Assembly (NCBI RefSeq): GCF_000786655.1
Contig: NZ_JROM01000016.1
Location: forward strand, 310,001 to 374,000
From: Kocuria marina
GTDB taxonomy: Bacteria > Actinomycetota > Actinomycetes > Actinomycetales > Micrococcaceae
Direction of reading: 5' to 3'
Length of the DNA: 64,000 nt
Shown: piece by piece, positions 17,895 through 27,122 of the stretch
Position numbering within the stretch: position 1 is the first letter of the stretch
Layout: every line of letters begins with the position of its first letter
Translations under genes and position numbers: made by a program
The notes under the pieces: model-generated
Database searches by the model: none
What the model was told of the DNA's origin: nothing
Seen by the model: only the letters and a program-made list of their open reading frames with translations

Positions 17895-18780
17895 AGCTCT
17901 CCTCGTTGCGCCAGAACACCAGGAACCCGATGATCAGGATCCCGAGGGAAGCCGTGACCAACACGGCCCACGAGGACCAGCTGGGAACCTGCGCGCGCAG
18001 CACCAGGTCGCGGCTGATGTAGAGCACCTGGTACAGGGGGTTGAAGTGGAACAGGGCCAGGACGCGCTCGTCGCTCACGAAGCGTGAGGGGTCGTAGAAG
18101 ATCCCGGAGGCGTACATCCACAGCCGCATGAAGAAGGACAGGATGTTGGAGACGTCCGGGATCCGGTGCACCGCCGGGGCCAGGAGCATGCCCAGACCCC
18201 AGTTGAAGATCGTCTGCAGCACGAACACCGGGATGAGCAACAGCCACGTCCACGAGATCGGCTCCAGCGGCGGGACGATCAACAGGAACACCAGGATGAC
18301 CCCGAGCGCGTAGAGCTGGGTCATGGCGTCCCGGACCACGATGGACAGCGTGAGCGCGGCGCGCGGGAACATGAACCCGCGCACCAGCGCCTTGGCGGAG
18401 GTCATGGAGCGGGAGACCGAAACGACGGAACGGGAGCTGTACATGAACATCGTGAGACCGAGCACGATGAACGCCACGAAGTTGTCGATGCCGCGTCCCG
18501 TGCGCAGTAGCAGGCCGAAGATCACGTAAAAGGTGAATCCCAGCAGCAGCGGGTTGAGCACGATCCACGCCTTGCCCAGGAGGGTGTGGTCCTGGCTCAC
18601 GGCCAGGCGGACGCGGGCGTCGTACAGGATGAAGTGACGGGAGCCCCACAGGTCCTTGAGGTACGTGCGCAGCGGTGGGCGGGCGCCCACGGCCTGCATC
18701 GCGGTGGGGTCGAAGGTCTCGACGATGCGGTCCTCCGGTCGCCCGTGTCCCCCGCTGACCTGGGCGGTGTTGCTAGTCAT
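17878..18780 (-). CDS. Polysaccharide ABC exporter permease (TagG/Wzm type)
   Basis: The 300-residue protein is an ABC-2 type permease with about six membrane segments, for example ILNPLLLGFTFYVIFGLLL, FVAFIVLGLTMFMY and a last segment ending GFLVFWRNEESYADER. The FYDPSRF and FNPLYQVLYISRDLVL stretches are usual near the last helices of TagG/Wzm. It forms the membrane channel for the ATPase encoded directly downstream. ATG 18780 was chosen because GAGGAGA lies 7 nt upstream and the start overlaps the preceding stop by 8 bases. Pairing and overlap strongly support a TagGH-like exporter. Confidence 0.87.
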   Translation of the reverse strand: MTSNTAQVSGGHGRPEDRIVETFDPTAMQAVGARPPLRTYLKDLWGSRHFILYDARVRLAVSQDHTLLGKAWIVLNPLLLGFTFYVIFGLLLRTGRGIDNFVAFIVLGLTMFMYSSRSVVSVSRSMTSAKALVRGFMFPRAALTLSIVVRDAMTQLYALGVILVFLLIVPPLEPISWTWLLLIPVFVLQTIFNWGLGMLLAPAVHRIPDVSNILSFFMRLWMYASGIFYDPSRFVSDERVLALFHFNPLYQVLYISRDLVLRAQVPSWSSWAVLVTASLGILIIGFLVFWRNEESYADER

Positions 18781-20728
18781 GCGTCGGTCTCCTCGGGGGG
18801 TGGGTAGCCGTCCGGGGGACGTCTTCATTCAATTCACCATACCGCGTGGATGCTTGCTGGGCGATCACCCGCCACGTCCTGTGCGCGAGCACCCAGTCCC
18901 GCCCGGCGCTCGTGAGGCGTTCGCGGTGCTCGGGGTCCCGGGCCAGGCCGAGCAGGGTCTCGGCAAGGGTGTCCGGGTCCTCGGGGGGTGTGAGGAGTCC
19001 GGTCTCCCCCGGGCGCACGGTCTCGCGCAGGGCGGGAAGGTCGCTCGCGACCACGGCGGTGCGGGCGGCCATGGCCTCGACCGGCTTCAGGGGGGTCACC
19101 GCCCGGGTCACGGAGCGGTCCTTGCGCGGGATCACGAAGACGTCCAGGGCCGCGGTGTACTGCGGTGCGAGGGCTCGGTCCACGCGGCCGGTGAAGGTCA
19201 CGACGTCCTCGAGACCGAGCTCGCGGGTCAGTCGCTGCAAGGCGGGGCGGGCCACGCCGTCCCCCACCACGAGCACCCCCAGGGAGGGGATATGCGGCCG
19301 CAGCCGGGCCGCGGCGCGCAACAGGTCATCGATGCCTTCGTAGTCCACCACGGAGGTCACGGTGCCGATCAGGAATGTCTCCTGGGCGAGGCCCAGGGCG
19401 GCGCGGGCGTCGTGCCGGGAGGGCGAAGTCTCCACGAGGGCCCCGCCCACGGCATTGGGGGCCAGGTCCACGCGCAGGGGGATGTCGAAGGCGGATGCCG
19501 AGGCGGTCAGCTCCTCGAGTCGCCGGGCCATTTCAGATCCCAGCGTCACGGTGCGGTCCGCGGTGGTCACGGCCCACGCCTCGCGAGCCTGGAAGCGCTC
19601 GTAGCGCTCGGACGTGAGGGCCTCCGGCGGACGGGTCGCGGCCCACGTGTCTGCGAGCAACCCGCGGACCTCGTAGACCCACGGGATCCCCAAGGCCTCG
19701 GCCACCGCATGCACGGCCAACGCGTTGACGTAGTGGCTCGTGGTGTGCAGGACAGCGGGCCGCGTGCGCAGCGCGAGCTCCAGCAGCGCCTCCGCATGTT
19801 GCTGCACGCGTCCCGTGGCGGTCGCGGACAGCCGCCGCGGGAGCACGCGGTGGTACGGGATACCGTCCACCACGTCCGTGTGGCGGGCGAGCACCTTGCC
19901 CACCTGCACGGGGTATCCCGGGCGGGTCATGGCATGCACATCCCACCCCTCGTCCCGCAGTGCGGTGAGGTACGAGTGCGAGCGCTGCGCGTAGCCGCTC
20001 GCGGTGTGCGGCAGGGAGTTGGTCACGGCGTAGAGCACGGTGCGGTCCCTGGGCCGATAATCGCGCACGGGTTCCAGCCGCGGGAAGAAGTCGCCCAGCA
20101 GGTCCCGTTCGGCAGCCAGGCGGCGCGCGAGGGCTCGTTCACCGCGGGTGGCCCGGCCGTGGGCCTCGGCGTCGCGCAGCACCTCCACGGCGGGGTCCAC
20201 GTTGCCGTGGTACCACTCGAGGCGCGCGCAGGTCGCGGCCGCCCCCGGGTGGTCGGCGGGGATCGCGGCGAGCAACCGTGCGGTGAGCTCGGTGTCCCCC
20301 ATGCTCAGGGCCACTTCAGCGCCGCCGCGTAACGACGCCGGTGTGCCCCCGCCCCTGCCTCGGCGCACCCGGGTGCTCGGTGCCGTTGTCGGCCGGTGGT
20401 GGCCCGAGCGTACTCGATCCGGTTGCGCGCGTTCTCGGTGCCCATGACCCGGATCCCCCGCGGAGGCGAGGGCGCGGGAGAGGGCGGCGCGAGCGGCGTC
20501 GTCGTCACCCAGGACGTGGAACGCGGTGGCCCGGGCCGACAGGCACCGCAGGCCGGGAAGGCGTGCCAGCACGCGCGTCGCGGGGGTGACCCAGCGTCGC
20601 GGCAGCCGGCGGGAGACCTGCAACCAGAAGACCACGGGATCGTCGGTGACGTGCTGACCGACCGTGCGCGCGGTGAGCCACGCGTTGACCGCGAGCTCAC
20701 GGGACCGTTCGCGGCGCCGTGAACTCAT
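18773..20728 (-). CDS. GT4 family glycosyltransferase with N-terminal helical region
   Basis: The 651-residue protein has a GT4 core from about residue 220 (LPHTASGYAQRSHSYLTAL, PWVYEVRGLLADTW, FLIGTVTSVVDYEGIDDLL, VTPLKPVEAMAARTAVVASD). The N-terminal 200 residues look alpha-helical and TPR-like (FHVLGDDDAARAALSRALA, MGDTELTARLLAAIPADHP). Residues about 93-130 are an abrupt His/Arg-rich stretch not typical of the family and may reflect two compensating frame changes (see findings). Start ATG 20728 overlaps the previous stop (ATGA). It likely adds a sugar during polymer synthesis. Confidence 0.78.
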   Translation of the reverse strand: MSSRRRERSRELAVNAWLTARTVGQHVTDDPVVFWLQVSRRLPRRWVTPATRVLARLPGLRCLSARATAFHVLGDDDAARAALSRALASAGDPGHGHRERAQPDRVRSGHHRPTTAPSTRVRRGRGGGTPASLRGGAEVALSMGDTELTARLLAAIPADHPGAAATCARLEWYHGNVDPAVEVLRDAEAHGRATRGERALARRLAAERDLLGDFFPRLEPVRDYRPRDRTVLYAVTNSLPHTASGYAQRSHSYLTALRDEGWDVHAMTRPGYPVQVGKVLARHTDVVDGIPYHRVLPRRLSATATGRVQQHAEALLELALRTRPAVLHTTSHYVNALAVHAVAEALGIPWVYEVRGLLADTWAATRPPEALTSERYERFQAREAWAVTTADRTVTLGSEMARRLEELTASASAFDIPLRVDLAPNAVGGALVETSPSRHDARAALGLAQETFLIGTVTSVVDYEGIDDLLRAAARLRPHIPSLGVLVVGDGVARPALQRLTRELGLEDVVTFTGRVDRALAPQYTAALDVFVIPRKDRSVTRAVTPLKPVEAMAARTAVVASDLPALRETVRPGETGLLTPPEDPDTLAETLLGLARDPEHRERLTSAGRDWVLAHRTWRVIAQQASTRYGELNEDVPRTATHPPRRPTHD

Positions 20729-22209
20729 GAGGCCATCCGCTCGACGCCACCGAGGCTCCCGCCCGCGACGCCCTGGCGTCGAGAGGCGTGGTCGGTATCA
20801 GGGGTGCCGGAATCCGCCTCGACGGCGGGACGACCCTGCGCCGCTCCGCCGTCGGCCGTGCGGGCGGTGAACGGCGACTCGCGCGAACCCGCCCCCGCGA
20901 CGCCGCGCGTGACGGCACGCAGCACCCTACCCAGGCGGGGCAACACCCCCTGGCCGCACACGCGCGAGTACTCACGGACGGTGGCGCGCAAGTGCTGGTC
21001 GTACTGCACGGACAGGTCCGCGTAGTCCGCATTGTGCCGCACCCACTCCCGGCCGGAACCGCTGGGGACGAGCCGCGAACGGTCGGCCTCGAGCGCGCGC
21101 CACAGGGCCGCGATCTGCTCGGGGTCCGAGGCGACGATGTCCCCCTCACCCGCGTCGGTGAGCACGTGGGCGGCCTCGCCGCGAACGACCGCGGTGATGT
21201 GCCGGCCCACGGCGAGCACCTCGTAGGTCTTGGAGGGGATGGTGTCCTCGAACGACTTCCAGTCGTCGCGCAGGGAGATCACCACCGAATCCGCGTCCCG
21301 GTAGCGCTCGAACACGCGCTCGCGGTATTCCGGGGGCAGGAACTCCACGTTCGCGCCCAGTCGGCGTGCCAGTTGCTGCAGCGCGGGCTTGCGGCTGCCG
21401 TGACCCACGAGTGTGAGACGGACCGAGTTCCCGGCCAGGTGGGCGGCGCGGATGAGCCGGTCCAGGGACTGGGACTCGCCGTGGTTGCCCAGGTACAGCA
21501 CCCGCAGCCCCCGCCGTCGTGCCGGGGGCGGGGGCAGCTGCGGTGTGCGCTCCAGGAGGATGCCGTTGCGCACCGTGACCACGTTGTGCACCCCTCGTTC
21601 GCGCAGGGTGCGCGCGAAACCCTGGGTCACCGTGACCACGAGGTCCGCGCGGTTCTGCACGTACACCACGGCGCGGTTGACCACGGACTTGGACCCGCCG
21701 CGCACCAGGGAGGCGTCCTCGGCCAGGTTGGGCCACGCGTCCCGCATCTCCACGACCAGGGGGATCCCCTTGACGCGCGCCACGAGCAACGCGGACGCCA
21801 GCAACGGTAACGACGGCGCCGTGACCACCACGACGTTCTGGCGGCCCGTGAACAGCCCGCGCGCCACGGACGCGGCCGCGCTCACGAGCTGGTCCAGCAA
21901 CTTCCCGGCACGATTGTCCCCGAGGAACACGTAGGGCACCCGGTAGATGTGTTCACCCAGGAACCCCGCCTGCCGCCGCCACGCCCGACCGCGCGTCTGC
22001 GTCGAGTAGTCCGGGCCCGCCCCGTAGTGCGCCACGGGACACACCACGGACACGGTCCACCCCCGCTCCCGCAGGTGGCTCACGAGCGAGTACCACCGCC
22101 GCTGGGGCGGCGAGTGCTCGGGCCAGTAGGAACTGGCCATGAGCAGCACCCTCAACGGGGGCTGGTCACCCGGTGAGGTACCGGTTGCGGGGGGTTGTGT
22201 GCGGTTCAT
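20725..22209 (-). CDS. GT4 family glycosyltransferase (WbuB-like)
   Basis: The 494-residue product resembles WbuB-type GT4 enzymes. LRVLLMASSYWPEHSPPQRRW starts the N-domain, VVVVTAPSLPLLASALL and GIPLVVEMRDAWP follow, then LRVLYLGNHGESQSLDRLI and SKTYEVLAVGRHITAVVRGEAA in the C-domain. The last 70 residues are low complexity. I prefer ATG 22209, preceded closely by GAGAGG, over GTG 22230, which has no ribosome site. The stop overlaps the next start. It sits immediately downstream of the LCP gene, in the same minus-strand operon as the exporter. Confidence 0.8.
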   Translation of the reverse strand: MNRTQPPATGTSPGDQPPLRVLLMASSYWPEHSPPQRRWYSLVSHLRERGWTVSVVCPVAHYGAGPDYSTQTRGRAWRRQAGFLGEHIYRVPYVFLGDNRAGKLLDQLVSAAASVARGLFTGRQNVVVVTAPSLPLLASALLVARVKGIPLVVEMRDAWPNLAEDASLVRGGSKSVVNRAVVYVQNRADLVVTVTQGFARTLRERGVHNVVTVRNGILLERTPQLPPPPARRRGLRVLYLGNHGESQSLDRLIRAAHLAGNSVRLTLVGHGSRKPALQQLARRLGANVEFLPPEYRERVFERYRDADSVVISLRDDWKSFEDTIPSKTYEVLAVGRHITAVVRGEAAHVLTDAGEGDIVASDPEQIAALWRALEADRSRLVPSGSGREWVRHNADYADLSVQYDQHLRATVREYSRVCGQGVLPRLGRVLRAVTRGVAGAGSRESPFTARTADGGAAQGRPAVEADSGTPDTDHASRRQGVAGGSLGGVERMAS

Positions 22210-22256
22210 GGGCCTCTCGCGGGGGGTCACGAGTCGGGATGGGGGTGGTCGAGCGG

Positions 22257-23285
22257 TTACTGGCCTTGCTGGTCCAGGGACGTGGCGTACTGGTCCAGGG
22301 TGCCGTCGGAGATGGCCTTGCCGATCCGTTGCATGGCGTCGGTGTCCGCGACGATGATCGACTGGCCGTCCGCGGAGGTGCCCACGCCGTTGTTGGGCAC
22401 CGTGAACATGTGGATGTCACTGCTGCTCAGGCCCACGAGCTTGGGGGCCTGCTGGGCGATCCACCCGGAGGTGAGGCCGTCACTCACGGTCAGGTACGGG
22501 GAGATCTCCTTGACCACCTCGTTGAGCTTCAGCGGATTGGTCAGGGTGCCGGCGCTGACGAGCTTGTTGATCATGGCCTGCAGGTACGCGCGCTGATTGC
22601 GCACCCGTTGGTAGTCACCGTCCGCGAACGCGTAGCGCTCCCGCACGAACGCGAGCGCCTGTTCCCCGCTCAGCTTTTGGGGTCCGGCCTCGAAGCGGTG
22701 TCCGTCCTGGGAGGTGAAGGCCTCGGGGACGTTGACCGTGACACCGCCCAGGGCGTTGGTGAGGCCCTCGAAGCCCGCGAAGTCCACGAGCGCGACCTCG
22801 TCCACGCGGGTCCCGAAGTTCTGCTCGATGGTCTCGACCATCAACGGCATCCCGCCGTGGTCCAGGGCGGCGTTGATCTTGGACTCCCCCACCCCGGGGA
22901 TGTCCACCCACGTGTCGCGCATGATGGACATGACGTACATCTGCCCCCCGTCCTCGGGGACGTGCAGCAGCATGATGGAGTCCGCGCGGGAGCCGGTGAC
23001 GTTGGGGTTCACGCCGTCGGGGCGCTTGTCCGAACCCAGGAGCAACACGGTGGTGCCGGCGTCCTGGGCGGAGCCCTTGGCCGGGCGGGCCGACTCCTCG
23101 GGGAACGCCGATTCCAGGGTGGACGCCCCGCGGTCGAAGTTGCGGCCCAGGTTCCACACGAACAGACCGGCGACCACGCCCACCACCAGCAGGAGGGCCA
23201 GCACCGTGAGCAGGATGTTGCGTCCGGTGTGTTTTCCGCGCGGGCGGGACTGTTCTTCGTCGAACTCGAACTGGTTCATGGACAC
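22257..23285 (-). CDS. LytR-CpsA-Psr (LCP) family glycopolymer ligase
   Basis: The 342-residue protein has a short cytoplasmic N-terminus, one signal-anchor helix at about 22-44 (ILLTVLALLLVVGVVAGLFVW) and an extracellular LCP domain. LCP landmarks are VLLLGSDKRPDG, SRADSIMLL, VMSIMRDTWVDIPG, KINAAL and LSGEQALAFVRERYAFADGD with RVRNQRAYL, which include the Arg and Asp residues that hold the polyprenyl pyrophosphate. LCP proteins transfer lipid-linked wall polymers onto peptidoglycan. Start GTG 23285 lies 6 nt after GGAG; ATG 23279 is the alternative. As first gene of the exporter operon it probably attaches the polymer made here. Confidence 0.88.
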   Translation of the reverse strand: MSMNQFEFDEEQSRPRGKHTGRNILLTVLALLLVVGVVAGLFVWNLGRNFDRGASTLESAFPEESARPAKGSAQDAGTTVLLLGSDKRPDGVNPNVTGSRADSIMLLHVPEDGGQMYVMSIMRDTWVDIPGVGESKINAALDHGGMPLMVETIEQNFGTRVDEVALVDFAGFEGLTNALGGVTVNVPEAFTSQDGHRFEAGPQKLSGEQALAFVRERYAFADGDYQRVRNQRAYLQAMINKLVSAGTLTNPLKLNEVVKEISPYLTVSDGLTSGWIAQQAPKLVGLSSSDIHMFTVPNNGVGTSADGQSIIVADTDAMQRIGKAISDGTLDQYATSLDQQGQ

Positions 23286-23381
23286 GTGGCACTCCGTGGG
23301 TGGGGGGATCGGAATCGAGCGACACTCACCGGGCAGCGCTGCCGCCACGGCGACGCTGGGGATCACGTCCCGGCGGGGCGG

Positions 23382-23405
23382 ACCAATGGCCAATTGGCCA
23401 CTGGT
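23382..23405. promoter_or_regulatory. 24-bp inverted repeat in LCP gene leader
   Basis: The 14-bp perfect palindrome TGGCCAATTGGCCA (23387-23400) is flanked by ACCA on the left and TGGT on the right, giving a 24-bp dyad with a single mismatched pair. It lies about 100-120 bases before the LCP start and just downstream of a possible minus-strand -10 box TACTAT (23416-23421). The placement suits a repressor operator or a 5' leader hairpin for the whole LCP-exporter operon. Confidence 0.5.
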
Positions 23406-23423
23406 TGCTTTCGCACATAGTAC

Positions 23424-24488
23424 CTAGGGCACGCGGTGAATCCATGCCTCGGTACCGAATTTGTGCTCCACCAGCTCCCGGGCGGCGGCGAGTTCGCTGT
23501 CTGAGACCTTACCAACACCGGCCGAGTAGCGTTCCGTGAACGTGCGGGTCAGCGCCGAGATCACGTCCCGGCGGGCCATCCCCGTCTGCCGTCGCAACGG
23601 GTCCACACGCTTCTTCGCGGAACGGGTGCCCTTGTCCGAGAGCTTCTCCTTACCGATGCGCAACACGTCCGTCATCTTCTCGGCGTCGATGTCGTAACTC
23701 ATGGTCACGTGGTGCACCATCCCGCCGTTGGCGAAGCGCTTCTGCGCCGCTCCCCCGATCTTGCCCTGGGGTGTGGCGATGTCGTTGAGCGGTACGTAGA
23801 ACGCCTCGACCCCCAGGTCCGCGAAGCCCTGCATGACCCACGCGTCCAGGAACGGGTAGGAATCCGCGAAGCTCATCCCGTCCACCAGGGTCTGCGGCAC
23901 GTACAGCGAGTACGTGATGCAGTTGCCGGCCTCCATGAACATGGCCCCGCCCCCGGAGACCCGGCGTACCACCTGTACCCCGTGACGCGCGGCCCCTTCC
24001 GGGTCCACCTCGTTACGTACGGACTGGAACGAGCCGATCACCACCGCCGGTTCGTCCCAGTCCCAGATCCGCAGCGTGGGGTTGCGGTGTCCCGCGCCCA
24101 CCTCCTTGGCGAGCACCTCGTCCAGCGCAAGGTTCTCGAGCGTGGGGCGCACCTGCGCGGGGATCACCTCCCACGCGTGATCGGACCAGCTCGTGGCCCG
24201 GGCCAGCGCTCGGCGCACCGCGATCACCACGGCGCGCGCGTCGAAGCCGAACAACACGGCGTCGCGCGGCACGGCCGCCTCGATCCGCTCGATCATGTCC
24301 TGCGGCGCGGTGTCCTCGGCCAGACCGGTCAGGGCCGCGTTGATGTCCGCGAGCGCCTCGTCCGGTTCCAGGAAGAAGTCCCCGTTGATGGAGACGTTCT
24401 CCAGGTGTCCGTCCGTGACGTCGAAGTCCGCGACCACCAGTTTCCCGCCGGGGACCTTGTACTCCCCGTGCGCGCTCGTCGTGCTCAT
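23424..24488 (-). CDS. lplA: Lipoate-protein ligase with N-terminal accessory domain
   Basis: The 354-residue protein has a BPL/LplA catalytic domain from about residue 105: PTLENLALDEVLA, RVSGGGAMFMEAGN (lipoyl-AMP binding loop) and the catalytic Lys in TPQGKIGGAAQKRFANG. Residues about 8-90 (KVPGGKLVVADFD, SINGDFFLEP, LADINAALTGL) match the small LplA C-terminal accessory domain, here moved to the N-terminus. The enzyme activates lipoate and attaches it to E2 and H-protein lysines in the cytoplasm. ATG 24488 follows GGAGGTCAGTGA, directly abutting the upstream stop, so it is coupled to the GH79-like gene. Confidence 0.85.
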   Translation of the reverse strand: MSTTSAHGEYKVPGGKLVVADFDVTDGHLENVSINGDFFLEPDEALADINAALTGLAEDTAPQDMIERIEAAVPRDAVLFGFDARAVVIAVRRALARATSWSDHAWEVIPAQVRPTLENLALDEVLAKEVGAGHRNPTLRIWDWDEPAVVIGSFQSVRNEVDPEGAARHGVQVVRRVSGGGAMFMEAGNCITYSLYVPQTLVDGMSFADSYPFLDAWVMQGFADLGVEAFYVPLNDIATPQGKIGGAAQKRFANGGMVHHVTMSYDIDAEKMTDVLRIGKEKLSDKGTRSAKKRVDPLRRQTGMARRDVISALTRTFTERYSAGVGKVSDSELAAARELVEHKFGTEAWIHRVP

Positions 24489-26516
24489 TCACTGACCTCC
24501 GCTGCGTGTGGTGGCTCGGGGCGTCCCCGATGTGGCCTTCGGGGCGGGGGTTCCGTCCCCGGAGGGTGATGCGGTGGCGCTCGGCCGGGCCGTGGCGTGC
24601 TTTGTCTCGATGGTAAGCACCGTGGTGGTGCCGGGGGGCAGCGAGACCGCGAACGACGTCGCTCCCGACCGCACCCCAGCGACCTCGGGTCGGTCCGCGG
24701 GCGGGGTGATGGGCAGGCCGTAGCCGTCCACGCTCACCGCGTCATCGTCCGCGGGGCGCAGGGCGTTCTCCACGCTCAGGTGCACGCGCGGGTCCGCGGG
24801 GTACGACGCCGCGGCGTCGTCCGGTGCGGGAGCCCCCGTCCCCTGCGCCGAGGGGCTCCCGGACGCGCCGTGCGGGTCCGCGGCGTCGCCCGCCGGGGCG
24901 GTGGCCCGCCACGAGCCGCCGCGCAGCTGGGATTGGGTGACGCGCTGCACCGCGGCGGGTGTGCGCACCGTGGTGGTGCGGGGGCCCGCGGTGGCCGGGT
25001 CCCGGAAGTCGGAGAGCACGAGCGAGGTGCTCCCGTCCGGGTGGCTGACCGCGAATGCGGTGAGGTCCTCGGAACCGGCGCGCGCGGGCGTCATGGTGCC
25101 CTGCGGGATGCTCGCGATCAACGCGAGCGCGAGGCCGTTGGCGCGCAGCCCGAAGCGCTCGCCCGGGGAGCCCACGGTGCCGTCCGAGCACAGCGGGGAC
25201 ATGGGCGGGCCGCCGTGACACGGGCCCAGGGACGAGTGCGCGGTGACCCGCTCCGCGGCCAGGGCCTGCACACGCATCGAGTAGTCGGCATGGTAGACGG
25301 CCGCGGCCAGGGTCTCCGTGATCTGGTTCCCGCCAGGGCACGAGGACAGCGAGGTCTCGGTGATCCACAGCGGTACGCGGTGCTCGTCCGCCGCGGAGCG
25401 GGCGCGGGAGACCAGGGCGTCCACGCGCTCGCGGGTCTGCGGGGCCACCGCGTTGGTCACCGTGGGCTTCTGCCGGGTCCATCGCGTCCCACACTCGGAG
25501 AGTGGGTATTGGTGCAGTGCGAGCGCGAAGGGAGCCGTGCCCGGGGCCCCGGCGGCGACTTCCCACCACGGATCGGAATAGGCCCCCGGTGCCACGATGC
25601 GCAGGTGCGGAACCTTCCGGTGCACCGCGCGGGCGTAGGCGGTGAGTTGACGAGCGTAGACCGTCCGGTTCCACTCCGGTCCCTTGACGTTGAGGGGATC
25701 GTCCGAGCCCCGGTGAAACCCGTTGGGCTCGTTACCGATCATCAGCCCCACGAGCCGGTCCCCGAACGCCGCACGCGCGTGCGCCGCCAGATCTGCCGCC
25801 CGGTCCGGGTCGTAGCGGGCCAGGTTGGCGCTCAGGATCACGGAGGTCCCCGTACGGCGGGCAAGGGCCGCGACGCGTTCCAGGTCCGTCGGGGTGACCT
25901 TCGTGATCTTCTCCCCCTTGGCCAGGGGCCACTCGGTGGGGATCGGTTCGTCGGTCGAGGTGAAGAAAAACCGCCGGTCCGTGGAGTTGCCACCGAAGCG
26001 CAGGGTCGGTTCATGGAGGGACTGCAGGATCGAGACGAGGTCGTGATTGTCCTCCTCCAGCCGAGGGTCCGCCAGATCCGTGGACTCCAAGGACAGCCCC
26101 ACGGAACCGTGCCGGTAGTCCTCGTCCCCGGGACTCGTCCGGCCCAGGGTCACCCGGGCTGTGGGATCCCCGTCCCGGGGTGCACTCCCCGGATAGGTCT
26201 CGGGGATGTCCCGGGCGGCCACCACGAGACCCGGGTCCACGGCATGCAACGGCGCATTACGGGCCACCCCGGGAACGGGTCCGGTGGGCTCGGGCGCCGA
26301 CGACGCGGACGGGTCGGGCTGCGGTCCCGCGCAGGCGGTCGCGCCCAACAGGACGGTGCTCAGGATGGCGAGCGCGCGGCGTCGTACCGGGAGTGTGCGG
26401 TGTGGGAGGGACGATGCGCTCGGCCCGGAGCACGCGGGGGCCTGCGACGAACGGGACGGATTGGGTGACGGTGCGGTGCGCCCCGGGGTGACGGGAGGGC
26501 GGGGGGAGGTCCTCAC
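24489..26516 (-). CDS. Lipoprotein with GH79-like (heparanase/beta-glucuronidase) domain
   Basis: The 675-residue product has a signal segment ([15 protein letters not shown]) ending in a lipobox Cys at about residue 62 after a long Pro/Ser-rich lead-in. The mature part resembles a GH79-type TIM barrel: [14 protein letters not shown], the acid/base Glu in IGNEPNGF (about 263) and the nucleophile Glu in [10 protein letters not shown] (about 387). The C-terminal part is beta-rich with low-complexity linkers. It would cleave uronic-acid-containing glycans outside the cell, anchored to the membrane. GTG 26516 is chosen because a TACGCT box sits 6 nt upstream; the GTG 45 residues inside the longest frame is the only reasonable start before the signal. 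Substrate unproven. Confidence 0.65.
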   Translation of the reverse strand: MRTSPRPPVTPGRTAPSPNPSRSSQAPACSGPSASSLPHRTLPVRRRALAILSTVLLGATACAGPQPDPSASSAPEPTGPVPGVARNAPLHAVDPGLVVAARDIPETYPGSAPRDGDPTARVTLGRTSPGDEDYRHGSVGLSLESTDLADPRLEEDNHDLVSILQSLHEPTLRFGGNSTDRRFFFTSTDEPIPTEWPLAKGEKITKVTPTDLERVAALARRTGTSVILSANLARYDPDRAADLAAHARAAFGDRLVGLMIGNEPNGFHRGSDDPLNVKGPEWNRTVYARQLTAYARAVHRKVPHLRIVAPGAYSDPWWEVAAGAPGTAPFALALHQYPLSECGTRWTRQKPTVTNAVAPQTRERVDALVSRARSAADEHRVPLWITETSLSSCPGGNQITETLAAAVYHADYSMRVQALAAERVTAHSSLGPCHGGPPMSPLCSDGTVGSPGERFGLRANGLALALIASIPQGTMTPARAGSEDLTAFAVSHPDGSTSLVLSDFRDPATAGPRTTTVRTPAAVQRVTQSQLRGGSWRATAPAGDAADPHGASGSPSAQGTGAPAPDDAAASYPADPRVHLSVENALRPADDDAVSVDGYGLPITPPADRPEVAGVRSGATSFAVSLPPGTTTVLTIETKHATARPSATASPSGDGTPAPKATSGTPRATTRSGGQ

Positions 26517-26522
26517 GGGCCC

Positions 26523-26528
26523 AGCGTA
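26523..26528 (-). promoter_or_regulatory. -10 box for leaderless GH79-like gene
   Basis: On the minus strand TACGCT is followed by six bases and then the GTG at 26516, with no Shine-Dalgarno sequence. Transcription would begin at or beside the start codon. Confidence 0.4.
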
Positions 26529-26666
26529 CCGGGATGCGCGCGGCCCGGATCGACTGTGCGTCGCCACGGGCGTATCATAGTGCGTTGGTGTGCCCACGTT
26601 CGGGTGCGCCGCATCCGAGCAACGCCGTGCCTGGCAAAATCCAGACACCTACAGAAGGTTGACACC

Positions 26667-26927
26667 ATGAAGGCTGACATTCACCCGGATTACCACCCGG
26701 TCCTGTTCCGCGATCTCGCGTCCGGCAAGGTCGTGCTGACCCGTTCCACCGCCACCTCCTCCAAGACGGAGACGTGGGAGGACGGCAACGAGTACCCCAT
26801 CATCGAGGTGGAGATCTCTTCCGAGTCACACCCGTTCTACACCGGCAAGCAGCGCATCATGGACTCCGCCGGTCGTGTGGAGCGCTTCAACCAGCGGTTC
26901 GCGAACTTCGGGAAGTCCGGCAAGTAA
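26667..26927 (+). CDS. rpmE2: 50S ribosomal protein L31 type B
   Basis: The 86-residue protein begins [16 protein letters not shown] and contains [22 protein letters not shown], diagnostic of L31. It lacks the CxxC pairs of zinc-binding L31, so it is the type B (zinc-independent) paralogue, which replaces the zinc form when zinc is scarce. ATG 26667 has AGAAGG nine bases upstream. It is monocistronic: a GC-rich terminator follows 16 bases after the stop. I see no convincing Zur box upstream, though TATCATA near 26573 is a possible -10. Confidence 0.93.
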   Translation: MKADIHPDYHPVLFRDLASGKVVLTRSTATSSKTETWEDGNEYPIIEVEISSESHPFYTGKQRIMDSAGRVERFNQRFANFGKSGK

Positions 26928-26942
26928 GTCCGACTTCTCCCC

Positions 26943-26978
26943 CGACGCCCGGTCCACCCTTCGGTGGGCCGGGCGTCG
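26943..26978 (+). terminator. Terminator after rpmE2
   Basis: CGACGCCCGG-T-CCACC pairs with GGTGGG-CCGGGCGTCG across a CTTC loop, giving about 16 paired bases. No long T-run follows, which is common in high-G+C actinobacteria. Confidence 0.75.
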
Positions 26979-27122
26979 TCGTGTGCGGGCACGTGGCGAC
27001 ATGAAACATGTAATCGTCACCAAAATGTGATCTCTCCCCTAGGATGGTCAAGGCTCTATCCCCCCAGGTTCCGGTGCTCCCCCCTCTTTCGTGCCGGGAC
27101 CACCGAAAGGTCTCCCCCACCT

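Noticed and set aside
27008-27032. Possible Crp/GlxR-like site upstream of the subtilase (TCAC and TGTGA words)
   Set aside because: The half-sites are in the inverted order relative to the TGTGA-N6-TCACA consensus, so it does not fit.
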